A DNA stretch of 64,000 nt from Atriophallophorus winterbourni (Eukaryota; Platyhelminthes; Trematoda; Plagiorchiida; Microphallidae), in the NCBI GenBank assembly GCA_013407085.1, contig JACCGJ010005793.1, forward strand, positions 1 to 64,000, given 5' to 3'. Both the position numbers and the translations under genes were made by a program. This document shows positions 10,910-21,000 of this stretch, piece after piece. Under the pieces are notes generated by a model. It searched no databases, was not told where the DNA came from, and saw only the letters and a program-made list of their open reading frames with translations. Position 1 is the stretch's first letter. Each line of letters opens with the position of its first letter.

Positions 10910-11569
10910 ACTCCAGGAAACACTTTTCAGCCTTAGGGTTGTTAACTTCTGGAACATTCTTCCAGAAGAACTTATATCCTGCAGTACCGTGTCTAGTTTA
11001 AGCAGGGGTTTGGACCGCAACTGGGGTAAGTTGTTTCCTGAATACTCTCCTTAATTGCTATACAAGCTTAGGTTTTTCATCTTTTAGCGTTATCCCGTAA
11101 ATAAAGTGAGGGCTAGAGTTCTCTGTGTTTTTTATTTTATTATACACAATGCTACTTCAGCTGACCTCTCACCGTGCTGGTGAAGAGAAACTGCTTTTTC
11201 TTTTTCCAGCATCGGCTATAACGCTGTGCTTCCTAAGTTCAACCCGGATAATCTCTTGGCTTCGCGATCGGCGAAGATTTCAAATAGACAAAAAGAATAA
11301 ACGTTTTGGCAGTGGTGGGTGCTTCTCTGCAGCTTTTCACCGAAAGAAATTCTGGACGCTCGATTGGCTTGTTAGCCACATACTGTCCTGTGCAAACTGA
11401 ACTGAACTGAACTGAAAGCTTGCATGCCACCTGCGCGCGCCAAGGTCATTCAACTTTTCAATTTTTCCAATGTAAGTGAGAGGGTCAAGACCGTGTGGGT
11501 GAAATCGCTCCCCATTCAGTAACAAAGTGTAGGGGAAATCATATAAGGAAATACGTGCTATGCAGTTAA

Positions 11570-11649
11570 CACGGTACCAAATTAATTTACCACCAACTCG
11601 TCGCAGCCAACTCATAGGATTTCTTAATGTTTGACTAGATCAACATTGC
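11570..11649 (+). repeat. 80-bp repeat downstream of CR1 (copy 2)
   Basis: Second copy of the repeat at 7180-7257 (ACGGTACCAAATTAATTTAC to GATCAACATTGCA). It lies about 150 bp after the ACTGA tail of the preceding CR1. The sequences on its right side differ from those next to copy 1. Confidence 0.75.
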
Positions 11650-12060
11650 AGTGGTACGCGCTGCTACGTCTTGCTAGTCAAGTAAAGCCTATCCGGCGAA
11701 GGAACCCCGGTTCATTCCTCCGCAGCCGAACACAGAGAGACATAGCACAGCGAAACTTGGCATGGTGGTCAATAGTCAATAGTTTATTGTGGTAAAAATA
11801 GCTGCAAGCTTAAAAATAACCACAGGATATTGTACATAATGGGTCGAAATTAAAAGTGATTGTTATGGACGGGGATAATGGGTGCGTTCTTGGACAGTGA
11901 AAAGGTTGGGGTTCAAGCCAAAAGCTTGTAGGGTAACCACACGACAATGTTCAAAATATGGGTCCGTGGAAGTTTGGGCAGTTTCGAAGGAATGTGAACG
12001 CGAATATACGCTGGAAAGAAAAGAAGGGTGCAGTATCAATGAGTACAAATATGAATGAAG

Positions 12061-14925
12061 TTAAAAATTGCGCAGTATATTGAAAAAGTGGAGATCAAGG
12101 CGCTCCTTAAAAATGCTAAGAGAGGGGGCGGAAATAACTGATGGGGGTAGGGAGTTCCAGGTGCGAGGGACTCGAAGCGCGAAAAAATTGCTTCGGCATT
12201 CAAGTCGGCTGTACTGATGGGATAACTTGAGGTGGTGTCCGCGATTCCCGGAAGGTGGGGCCAACGACAGCATCCCGCTGCACGGGTGTCCATCCTCCGT
12301 CAAAATGCGGTAAGTCAAAATCATATCGCCGCGAATGCGACGGTACTTGGTGGAGAAGAGATTAAGCACTTGGAGTCGAGCTTCGTAGCTCGTGTAACGC
12401 AAACCCTTGACTAACTTCGTAGCTCGTCGTTGGGGCTGCTCCATGATGTGTTGATCGCGCTTTAACCATGGATTCCAGACGGAAGCTGCATATTCCAAGT
12501 GTGGTCGAACATACGCATTCAATAGGTGCTTGAAAAGCCGGGGGTCAAACGAACCGAACGCTCTTCTGAGAAGTCCAACATTCCGGTTCGCCACGGTGGA
12601 TGCCTGGGCGCACTGAGCAGAACAACCCAGATCGTCTTGCGTCAACACGCCGAGGTCTTTCTCCTGCTTGCAGAACTGTAAGCGAGTTCCACCTAGAGAG
12701 TACACGGGATCTCCTCGCCGACGCACCAATAGTACGCGACATTTGTCGGTGTTGAACGGGAGATTATTACAAGCGGCCCAGCGCTGTAATGAGGTGAGGT
12801 CCGACTGTAGATCTCTGTTGTCCGTGGGTGAGCGGATGACGCGCCATAATTTTATATCATCGGCAAATAGAAGGAGTGGAGATGTCACATATTTTGTAAT
12901 ATCGTTGATAAACAACAAAAACAAACGCGGACCAAGAACGGATCCTTGGGGTACGCCGCAGTAAACTGGGAAAGGTTCGGAGAGCTCATCCCTGACTCGT
13001 ACACGCAGAGATCTGGGACCAAGAAATGCTGCCATCCATGTTAACAGCGGAGGTCCTATTCCAATTGCTCGTAATTTCTCAAGGAGTATCGCATGATCAA
13101 CTCTGTCGAACGCCTTGGAGAAGTCTAAATATATGACGTCTACACCATACCCTTCATCAGCGGCTTTGGTCCAATGGTCCTTGGCGAATAGTAAGTTAGA
13201 AGTGCATGATCGACCCCGCCTAAAACCATGCTGCCCCGCTGTGAGTACATTCGAGCGCTCCATCACAGTCATAATGTGATCGGCGATAATCGATTCCATC
13301 ACCTTCGAGAGGACAGGAAGCAACGTGACCGGGCGATAATTTGCTGGGTCACTGCGATTGCCACTTTTAAAAAGTGGGGTGATGATTCCGTCTTTCCAGC
13401 CATCTGGGACTTCGGAGGCATCCAATAAACGCTGGAAGTAGTGAGCTAGAGGTTCAGAAAGCTGATCGGCAACCGCCTGCAATGCTTTCGGTGTAATGCC
13501 GTCGATTCCCGGGGACGAGTTGGTGCGCAGTTGCAAAATTTTGTTTCGGACGGCCGAAGGGGTAAAATCAACACTTGAAATAAGAAAAGAGGATGAAAAA
13601 GGAGGAAGAGAGATATGAGGAGACACCGAAGATCCTTGAAATATTGGCATATAATGTTCCTTCAAAGCATTTGCAGCTTCCTTTGTGGTAGTCGTGTTGC
13701 CGTGCTTGGTGGTAAGCGAAGGGATACCAGTACGAACTTTCTGTTTGTTGTTGATAAACTGGTAGAGTAACTTTTTATTATCTAAAAATTTAGCAGTGAG
13801 CTTAGTTTGGCTAGATAACTTGTCGTGACGCAGTAATGCTGTGCAATGATTTCGAAGCATACGGTATTGGTCCCAATCGGAGTGAGCTCGACTTACTCTA
13901 AAGTTTTGCCAGGCCTCGTTCCTGCGGTGTATCCACTTTCTGGTTCTGCTGCGGATGTATGACTTAGATCCTTTAGGTCTAGTCGGCACGGAAAATGAAC
14001 AACGAGCTTGCAGTAATTGCCATCTAGTGACGAACTCGGACCAGGTGTCGGTAGACGCACCGATGTGCAAAAAATCGAAGTTATTTGCTGCTACAGTATC
14101 TTGGAAAGCTTTGTAGTCGGTGACGGTCCGAAGAGGTACAATCTCGTCAACGGGATAGTCAGCGTAGCAAACGAAATTGAAATTCAAAACTACGTGGTCG
14201 CTTTTTCCAAGAGGAGATCCGTATGTCACTTCCTCAATCATTAATTCTTCATTTGTTAGTATAAGATCGAGTCGAGAGGGTGTATCATTACCTCGAAACC
14301 GGGTTGGTTCGTGTACGTGATTATATAATGGATGGCTTACCATTAGGTTCTCAATGCATGTTGCAAAAGTACTGCGTTCGGATGCGGCGGCAAGCTCGGT
14401 GATGTTGAAGTCACCCATTAGTAGCGCGTGGGTATGCTGCAATGATAAGGCGAGACGTATGGATAACATCAGTTCTTGATCGGAGGTTAGCAGAGCATTT
14501 GGCGGACGATAGATAACGGCAACGAGAGCAGAGTCATTGTTTTTGAGCTGCATACGACACCACAGCGAGTCTACGGAATGCAGACGGGCATCACCTAGTA
14601 AATCACATCTAAGCGAAGATTTGTAGTAAAGGACAACCCCGCCACCTTTTGTAGGGCGATCATTTCTCAGAATCGACATACCGGGAAGAGCAATTTCGGC
14701 GTCAGGTACGGCAGAAGATAACCACGTTTCGGTCAGAGCAATTAAATCGAAACTTCTAACAGCGTGCTGCATTCGAAGCTCAGATAACTTGCTGAGTAGA
14801 CCCTGAACGTTGGTGTACAAGCATTGCAAACCTTCTCGTGATAGATAAGAAGCGTCGGTTGTATGAATTCCTACTGGGCCGATCCTGTATGGATCGGCTG
14901 GAAGACGTTTTTTGCTGTTGGACAA
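12061..14925 (-). CDS. CR1-like ORF2 polyprotein: endonuclease and reverse transcriptase, intact
   Basis: Protein of 954 residues that nicks target DNA and reverse-transcribes LINE RNA. The N-terminal endonuclease domain shows LYTNVQGLLSKLSELR near 35, LIALTETWLSS near 62, LRNDRPTKGGGVVLYY near 85, LLMGDFNI near 168, SRLDLILTNEE near 215 and LGKSDHVVLNF near 240. The RT domain shows NSSPGIDGITPKAL near 470, FKSGNRSDPANYRPVTLL near 530, QHGFRRGRSCTSNL near 575, YLDFSKAFDRVDH near 605, CGVPQGSVLGPRLFLLF near 660 and the catalytic LLFADDIKLW near 690. The C-terminal block includes NAYVRPHLEYAASVWNPW. The start at 14925 overlaps the end of ORF1 by about 55 bp, so ORF2 may be translated by reinitiation. 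All catalytic residues that can be recognised are present. Confidence 0.93.
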   Translation of the reverse strand: MSNSKKRLPADPYRIGPVGIHTTDASYLSREGLQCLYTNVQGLLSKLSELRMQHAVRSFDLIALTETWLSSAVPDAEIALPGMSILRNDRPTKGGGVVLYYKSSLRCDLLGDARLHSVDSLWCRMQLKNNDSALVAVIYRPPNALLTSDQELMLSIRLALSLQHTHALLMGDFNITELAAASERSTFATCIENLMVSHPLYNHVHEPTRFRGNDTPSRLDLILTNEELMIEEVTYGSPLGKSDHVVLNFNFVCYADYPVDEIVPLRTVTDYKAFQDTVAANNFDFLHIGASTDTWSEFVTRWQLLQARCSFSVPTRPKGSKSYIRSRTRKWIHRRNEAWQNFRVSRAHSDWDQYRMLRNHCTALLRHDKLSSQTKLTAKFLDNKKLLYQFINNKQKVRTGIPSLTTKHGNTTTTKEAANALKEHYMPIFQGSSVSPHISLPPFSSSFLISSVDFTPSAVRNKILQLRTNSSPGIDGITPKALQAVADQLSEPLAHYFQRLLDASEVPDGWKDGIITPLFKSGNRSDPANYRPVTLLPVLSKVMESIIADHIMTVMERSNVLTAGQHGFRRGRSCTSNLLFAKDHWTKAADEGYGVDVIYLDFSKAFDRVDHAILLEKLRAIGIGPPLLTWMAAFLGPRSLRVRVRDELSEPFPVYCGVPQGSVLGPRLFLLFINDITKYVTSPLLLFADDIKLWRVIRSPTDNRDLQSDLTSLQRWAACNNLPFNTDKCRVLLVRRRGDPVYSLGGTRLQFCKQEKDLGVLTQDDLGCSAQCAQASTVANRNVGLLRRAFGSFDPRLFKHLLNAYVRPHLEYAASVWNPWLKRDQHIMEQPQRRATKLVKGLRYTSYEARLQVLNLFSTKYRRIRGDMILTYRILTEDGHPCSGMLSLAPPSGNRGHHLKLSHQYSRLECRSNFFALRVPRTWNSLPPSVISAPSLSIFKERLDLHFFNILRNF

Positions 14926-15383
14926 ATGATAGGATGAACGGGTAGGGTCGGGAAGGAAGGGGGTGCTGTTTCGCGCGGTTTTTTAAAGTTCTGTCTGTCG
15001 ATAGCTGAACGAAGACGAATTTCAGAAGGTGCAAATTTTCTGAATTGATACCAACTTTGCAGAGCATCTGATACCATTGCCTCAGATTGGAACGTGACTT
15101 TAAGTATACGGGGACCATCTCCTTTATAATTTGCAGACAAGGGTATGCGCTTCACGCCGGTAGTCAACGTGGAATTAACTTTGATTTGTTGCTGGATGAA
15201 TCGCCATTGTTCGCAGTCGTGAGTTGCATTTTTGTTATCCTCTAGGTCGTTTAGTTCCGGAACGCCGTGTACGAAAATGCTTTTCCGGTCGTTATCCAGC
15301 CTCCAATCGTAGTTTTTATCCTTTTTCGCTTGACGCTCCGCCCACGAAACGTCGGGGAATATGCGAATAGGTGAAACGCCCCG
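14871..15383 (-). CDS. CR1-like ORF1 (nucleic-acid-binding protein), N-terminally truncated
   Basis: Open frame upstream of ORF2, reading from the palindrome centre to a stop at 14871. It resembles the ORF1 at 29837-30830: IFPDVSWAERQAKKDKNY against ILPDLPWWERRTTTKY, SIFVHGVPELNDLEDN against SIVLLGVPDYAADDPS, and RIPLSANYKGDGPRILKVTF against RMPMSTNYKGQGPSPLKLTF. The pattern fits an RRM-like RNA-binding fold of LINE ORF1 proteins, with a basic, Pro-rich tail. The true N-terminus is missing because the element stops at the palindrome. The apparent first codons near 15400-15434 are palindrome sequence. Confidence 0.8.
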   Translation of the reverse strand, partial: RGVSPIRIFPDVSWAERQAKKDKNYDWRLDNDRKSIFVHGVPELNDLEDNKNATHDCEQWRFIQQQIKVNSTLTTGVKRIPLSANYKGDGPRILKVTFQSEAMVSDALQSWYQFRKFAPSEIRLRSAIDRQNFKKPRETAPPSFPTLPVHPIICPTAKNVFQPIHTGSAQ

Positions 15384-15411
15384 TAGCGCGTACGCTGAAA
15401 GCATACACCAG

Positions 15412-16679
15412 CGGGGCGTTTCACCTATTCGCATATTCCCCGACGTTTCGTGGGCGGAGCGTCAAGCGAAAAAGGATAAAAACTACGATTGGAGGCTGGA
15501 TAACGACCGGAAAAGCATTTTCGTACACGGCGTTCCGGAACTAAACGACCTAGAGGATAACAAAAATGCAACTCACGACTGCGAACAATGGCGCTTCATC
15601 CAGCAACAAATCAAAGTTAATTCCACGTTGACTACCGGCGTGAAGCGCATACCCTTGTCTGCAAATTATAAAGGAGATGGTCCCCGTATACTTAAAGTCA
15701 CGTTCCAATCTGAGGCAATGGTATCAGATGCTCTGCAAAGTTGGTATCAATTCAGAAAATTTGCACCTTCTGAAATTCGTCTTCGTTCAGCTATCGACAG
15801 ACAGAACTTTAAAAAACCGCGCGAAACAGCACTCCCTTCCTTCCCGACCCTACCCGTTCACCCTATCATTTGTCCAACAGCAAAAAACGTCTTCCAGCCG
15901 ATCCATACAGGATCGGCCCAGTAGGAATTCATACAACCGACGCTTCTTATCTATCACGAGAAGGTTTGCAATGCTTGTACACCAACGTTCAGGGTCTACT
16001 CAGCAAGTTATCTGAGCTTCGAATGCAGCACGCTGTTAGAAGTTTCGATTTAATTGCTCTGACCGAAACGTGGTTATCTTCTGCCGTACCTGACGCCGAA
16101 ATTGCTCTTCCCGGTATGTCGATTCTGAGAAATGATCGCCCTACAAAAGGTGGCGGGGTTGTCCTTTACTACAAATCTTCGCTTAGATGTGATTTACTAG
16201 GTGATGCCCGTCTGCATTCCGTAGACTCGCTGTGGTGTCGTATGCAGCTCAAAAACAATGACTCTGCTCTCGTTGCCGTTATCTATCGTCCGCCAAATGC
16301 TCTGCTAACCTCCGATCAAGAACTGATGTTATCCATACGTCTCGCCTTATCATTGCAGCATACCCACGCGCTACTAATGGGTGACTTCAACATCACCGAG
16401 CTTGCCGCCGCATCCGAACGCAGTACTTTTGCAACATGCATTGAGAACCTAATGGTAAGCCATCCATTATATAATCACGTACACGAACCAACCCGGTTTC
16501 GAGGTAATGATACACCCTCTCGACTCGATCTTATACTAAATGAAGAATTAATGATTTAGGAAGTGACATACGGATCTCCTCTTGGAAAAAGCGACCACGT
16601 AGTTTTGAATTTCCATTTCGTTTGCTACGCTGACTATCCCGTTGACGAGATTGTACCTCTTCGGACCGTCACCGACTAC
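15412..16679 (+). pseudogene. Right palindrome arm: CR1 ORF1 end and endonuclease, no RT
   Basis: Inverted copy of the left arm. It contains the ORF1 C-terminal part (to 15924) and ORF2 from 15870 (MSNSKKRLPADPYRIG) through the endonuclease up to a stop at 16557-16559 (MI-stop-EVTYG). It then continues to FRTVTDY-like sequence at 16679, where similarity ends. Without the RT domain it cannot mobilise itself. Confidence 0.9.
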
Positions 16680-17178
16680 GACAATACTCCTCACAAGGAC
16701 TCGACGGCATGCACTCTAAGATCATGAAAGTAGCCGCATTGAACATATCTCATTTACTTGCCACGTATTTTCAACCTTGTTTGAATTTTGCTAACGTCCC
16801 CAAAGCTTGAAAAGGTGTTATCACTCCTATATTTCAGGCAGCATCCGGTCGGAGCCCGCAAATTATCGCCCCATTGTGCTTTTGTCAGTCAATCGCCAAA
16901 GTATTGACATGCCGTACAAGATGACTTCGATCGTTTAGACAGCTGGTCTTTAAGGAATCATCTCCCATTTAACACCTCCCCATCCGACACTCAGATCTAG
17001 TCGCTTACAGTTTGGGTACAGCAGTAATTCTGAGTGTTTGACAAGAATAAGATCTTGGTGTCATCATCCAGCACGATCTCGGTTGCACCACATAATGCGA
17101 AGAGCTGCAGCTACAGCCAACCGCAACATTGGCTTCGCCATTTGTGGCGTCGACCCGATGTTTCATTCCATACTAAAG
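16680..17178 (+). pseudogene. CR1-like RT scraps with internal deletions
   Basis: Short RT-like pieces in changing frames: GLDGMHSKIMKVAALN, GVITPIF, an RTR-DDFDRLDSWSLRNHLPF-like block, and DLGVIIQHDLGC followed by AAATANRNIGF. The last matches EKDLGVLTQDDLGC and TVANRNVGLLRRAF of the intact CR1. The piece ends near FHSILK at about 17178, where it joins an RTE-like sequence. Confidence 0.7.
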
Positions 17179-17500
17179 GCCGAGTGTGCAACGCAGTGGC
17201 GCGTGCTTCATTACTTTGGCTGCGAAACCTGGTCTATCTGAGCGGAAGATGTCTCTCCTGTTTCTGTTTTTGACACCCGTTGTCTGCGTAGAATTGCTTG
17301 CGTTCGTTAGCAGCATCGCGATACAAATATAAATGTCTGCAAGCTGGTGTTAGGACCAAGTGGTCACGGATTGAGAGAAATGCTGATGCTTGCTCGTTTG
17401 CGATGGTTGGGACATCTTTTAAGAATGCCTCCTCACCGTTTACCATACCGCGCTTTACTCGCAGAGCCCGGCAGAAAGTGGGAGAAACCTTAGGAGATAT
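17179..17500 (+). pseudogene. RTE-like (subfamily A) RT C-terminal fragment
   Basis: Blocks KGRVCNAVARASLL, FGCETWS, VFDTRCLRRIACVR, LARLRWLGHLLRMPPHRLP and YRALLAEPGRKW correspond to KGRIYSTSVRTVLL, YGSECWT, VFDQRCLRRIAHVR, RRRLRWLGHVLRMKPERLP and RRALYASAGTDWKK of the intact RTE at 18091-21279. At least two frameshifts and a stop are present. It runs in the opposite orientation to the intact RTE next door. Confidence 0.8.
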
Positions 17501-17834
17501 TGCTGCAAGCCGAAATCAATGCCGCCAATGTATTTTATTACGTCTGTCCTAATCTTTTATCGGTTATATTATTATTATGTTAAATTTGCTGATCATAAAA
17601 AACAAAATCACATGTAGTGAAAGTACAAAAAACAAGCTGTTTTTTGCGCATTTGTTTTTGCATGTATCGCTTGCCTGCTTTCCATTGTTCATACGCTTGC
17701 TTATCTGCTTTTCCTGTTTCATATTTCTTGGCACTTTGTCTGGCTCCAGACTAGTGGTTAGTGCTGATTATGTTTACGACGTGCTTCATCGTTTTGATTA
17801 TTATGCGGATGCTCAAGCTTGTTTTGGTGGGCGG
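17501..17834. other. Unassigned AT-rich interval
   Basis: No coding family. A short stretch around 17730-17757 (GGCACTTTGTCTGGCTCCAG) resembles the complement of the start of the SINE found at 27805-28038, but it is too short and diverged to call as a copy. Confidence 0.3.
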
Positions 17835-17890
17835 TATATAATTTATATAATATATATATAGATATATTATATATATATATATATATATTT
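17835..17890. repeat. TA-rich microsatellite
   Basis: About 55 bp made almost only of TA and TATA units, with GA interruptions. It sits at or near the 3' end of the neighbouring RTE element. RTE elements often end in short tandem repeats, so it may be the element's tail, but the junction could not be fixed. Confidence 0.8.
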
Positions 17891-18090
17891 GCACAATCTG
17901 ATACAGATATGGTGCCGTTCAACATAAACAATGAGATGTACAAAGCGAGAGGGGGGTACAATTCGGGTGGAAACAGTTAGAAAATAAACAGTGAAAGGGG
18001 AACAGTGGGTAATTTTTTTGTCCATTTACACACATCATTTTTTGAATTTTTTTTTCAATTTTTGATAAAGTTTTTGAACAGCAGAGAATG

Positions 18091-21000
18091 TCAGGGAGTA
18101 ATAGAGATGATGCACTCTTTCCATTGATGTCGGTTCATTGCCATCGTTGCCAATGTGTCGAGCCATACACTCTCCCCTTCTCTTGCACCCCATCCAGGCA
18201 AGCGCGCTCGTCCAACCCTAGCTAGACCAGAAGTGAGCCTTTTCAAGCCACTCTTCCATGTTAGTGGCTGACCGCCAGCCACTTTTTTCCAGTCTGTACC
18301 AGCTGACGCATAAAGCGCTCGGCGTGGTAACCGTTCGGGTTTCATGCGCAGGACGTGCCCCAACCAGCGGAGGCGACGTCGGTTAATGGCTGTCTGAAGG
18401 CTAGTGCCGTTGCTTCCTAAGACGCGGCGCCTGACCTCAGAATTGCAAACGTGGTGTTGCCACCGTACGTGAGCAATCCTACGCAAACAACGTTGGTCGA
18501 AAACCTCAAGCCTCCTAACATCTTCTGAGCGAACTGTCCAACATTCACTCCCGTATAGCAATACTGTCCTTACCGAGGTGGAATATATCCGCCCTTTAAT
18601 TCCCAAGCTTAAATCACGTCTCTTCCAGAGGCACTTAAGTTGAGCGAATGCCAGTCTGGCCTTAGCAATTCTGGACGTGATTTCCTTCTCTATCCGACCC
18701 CCAGCAACCACCAGACTTCCTAGGTATTTGAACTGCTCAACATGATCGAGAATCCGATCATTTATGGCAAAATTCGGCAGTTCACCAGACCAGTCCTGAA
18801 GGAGCACTTTACTCTTGCTTGGCGAGAAGAACAGCCCGTACTTAGATGCCTCCATTGCCATCATATCCAAAGCTTGTTGGATAAATGTTGGGTCTTCGCC
18901 CAATAAGGCAATATCATCAGCATAGTCCAGGTCCATAATCCGCTCACCTGGAAGGAGCTCAACGCCACCCGTGGAGAAACTACTGAGAGCACTCCGGAGG
19001 ACGTCCTCGATGGCGAAATTGAACAAGAACGGGGAGATTGGACAGCCTTGTCTTACACCCGTTGTGGTGCTGAATGGCATTGACAGGCTATCGTACGCCC
19101 TTACCCTCCCTATCGAGTGTGCGTATAGGTCCTTTAGGATAGCGACGTACTTCGATGGGATTCCATTGCGAAGTAAGCAGTTCCATAGGGCGGATCTGTC
19201 AACCGAGTCAAAGGCGGCTCTGATATCCAGAAACACCACAATGGTAGGTCGCTGATACAGGTGACGGTGTTCTAGCAACTGTCGCAGAACGAAGATCTGG
19301 TCTACACATCCGCGCCCTGGTCGGAAGCCAGCTTGCTCTTCGCGAGAAGTGCCCTCACGAATCGGGGTAAGTCTGCGAAGGAGGATGGCGACCAATATCT
19401 TAGCTACCACTGGAATAAGCGAAATTCCGCGATAGTTGCAGCATTCGTTCCGCGCTCCTTTTTTATGGACTGGTATTACTAGCGATTCACCCCAGGAGGC
19501 AGGTACCCTCTCATCCACCCAAACCTTTGAGAACAGCTCGCGCAGTTCTGCTACGACTGCCTCGCCTCCTTCCTTGAAGAATACCGGGTGGAGCTCGTCG
19601 GGGCCCGGCGCCTTGTGTCGCTTTAGTAGTTGGATCTCTCTTCGTATTTCTTCGACACTGGGCGGGGCTAGCGACACGGACCACTGCAAAGTGGATTGAG
19701 GGATGTCGGCGGTGTCTGAGGGACGGTGCTGATTAAACTGCTGAGAGAAATATTCTCTCCATCTTTCTAAACGTCTGTGAGGGCTCGTTGTGCGCGAGCC
19801 ATCATCCTCGAGGATGGTTTCACTCAGACCTTGCGGCCTAGGGCCACAGACACGAATCAATTGGTAAAGTCTCCTCATGTTGCTCATGGCTGACGCTCTT
19901 TCCATCTCCGAGGCGCGTTCTTTCCACCAAGACTCACGGTCACGTCTCAAACTATCTTTGATTAGGAGTCTAAGACACTTCCGATCGTCCTCATACTCTA
20001 AACCACTCGGTATGGCACGGCGCTGTTCGAGTAGCATGAAGGACTCAGCAGAGACCCAGCGGTGTGACGGTTGACGAGTGACTTTGCAGCATTTCGTAGC
20101 AGAGTCATAGAGTGCTTGCTTAAAGTAGTGCCAATGACGATCCAGCTCGACCGGCCGATCTTTGGAAAGGGAAACCGAAAGGGTATCCCTAAATCTGGCT
20201 TTTGTCTCAGGCAGCGATAAAGCGTTTGTGTCTAGTTTGGGACGCTTTTGTTTGGGTTTGCCTCCGAATTGAAGGTTGATTGTTGCGCAAACTAAAGCGT
20301 GGTCAGAATCTACACTGGTGCTCCAGTATGATCTACAGTTTTTGACACTACCTCGCCACCTGTAGCTTATCGCGATGTGGTCAAGCTGCGCCCAAGTACG
20401 TTGTGATGGGGATCGCCAGGTAGCTAGTTGGCGCTTGGAATGTCTAAAATTTGTGGAGACGAGAAAGAGGCGGTGGTCGTCACAGAAGGACAACAATCTC
20501 TCTCCATTGTCTGTACGGTCATCTGACATTCCATACTTCCCTCCAAGGAAGCGCTCGGAGTGCGCTATACATCCAACTCGGGCATTGAGATCGCCGGCAA
20601 GCACTACTATATCGCCTCTGCGTGCTTTCGTTAAGAGAGAACGAAGTTCTTCGTAGAATTCGTCCTTCACCTCATCTGCCCCACAGTTCGTGGGAGCGTA
20701 GGCCGAGATCACGAATAAGTTACGTCTCTCGTCGCTATGCTTGTTTACTCTGCTGTAACCCTGAAATCTCGCTGCGCACAGTCTGCTATTAACGGGTATC
20801 CAATCTATGAGGGAGGTTTCCGCTTTCTGGCTTAGAATAATCCCAACACCTGCTAGGCCGGCTGAGGAAGCAACGGGATCACTGGACACACGTAAGTAGA
20901 ACCTACTCCCACGAGGCATAGGAGAACTCAGTTGCAATACCGAATCCGTGTCGCGAAGACGGGTTTCCGATAGGCAACATATGTCGATACCTAGTGTCTC

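Larger units (their letters stand above)
8588..11416 (+). mobile_element. CR1-like LINE, 5'-truncated, with 3' UTR and ACTGA terminal repeat
   Basis: The element begins inside the endonuclease domain (TGGCGATTGCTTGTGTTTAC corresponds to the AIACVYVTP block of the 1017-2480 copy). It runs through linker, RT and 3' UTR to a tandem ACTGA repeat at 11397-11416. Blocks in order are FGDFNLPDID-like near 8690, STLDLVLSS, LGKGDHVMISF, then the RT. A stop in the D/W linker near 8715 and the frame break at 9366-9386 make it non-functional. It is flanked on the left by an isolated copy of its own 3' UTR. Confidence 0.88.
11770..15383 (-). mobile_element. CR1-like LINE with intact ORF2, truncated inside ORF1
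   Basis: On the minus strand this holds, 5' to 3', the C-terminal part of ORF1, an intact ORF2 and a 3' UTR of about 290 bp. It ends near 11770 with a short tandem CTATTGA repeat, the kind of terminal repeat typical of CR1. The 5' end stops inside ORF1 at the centre of a large palindrome (15384-15411), and the sequence beyond is an inverted copy of the same region. ORF2 has no frame break, so it is one of the youngest elements in the window. Confidence 0.92.
14113..16679. repeat. 1.27-kb inverted duplication (palindrome) of CR1 5' region
   Basis: The left arm is about 14113-15383, the right arm about 15412-16679, with a 28-bp spacer at 15384-15411. The arms carry the same ORF1-end and endonuclease sequence in opposite directions. 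Visible differences are few: a 3-bp deletion in the right arm (LILTNEE becomes LILNEE), a handful of substitutions, and a stop at 16557. By eye the identity is about 99%. Outside the arms the flanks differ completely. Confidence 0.93.
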
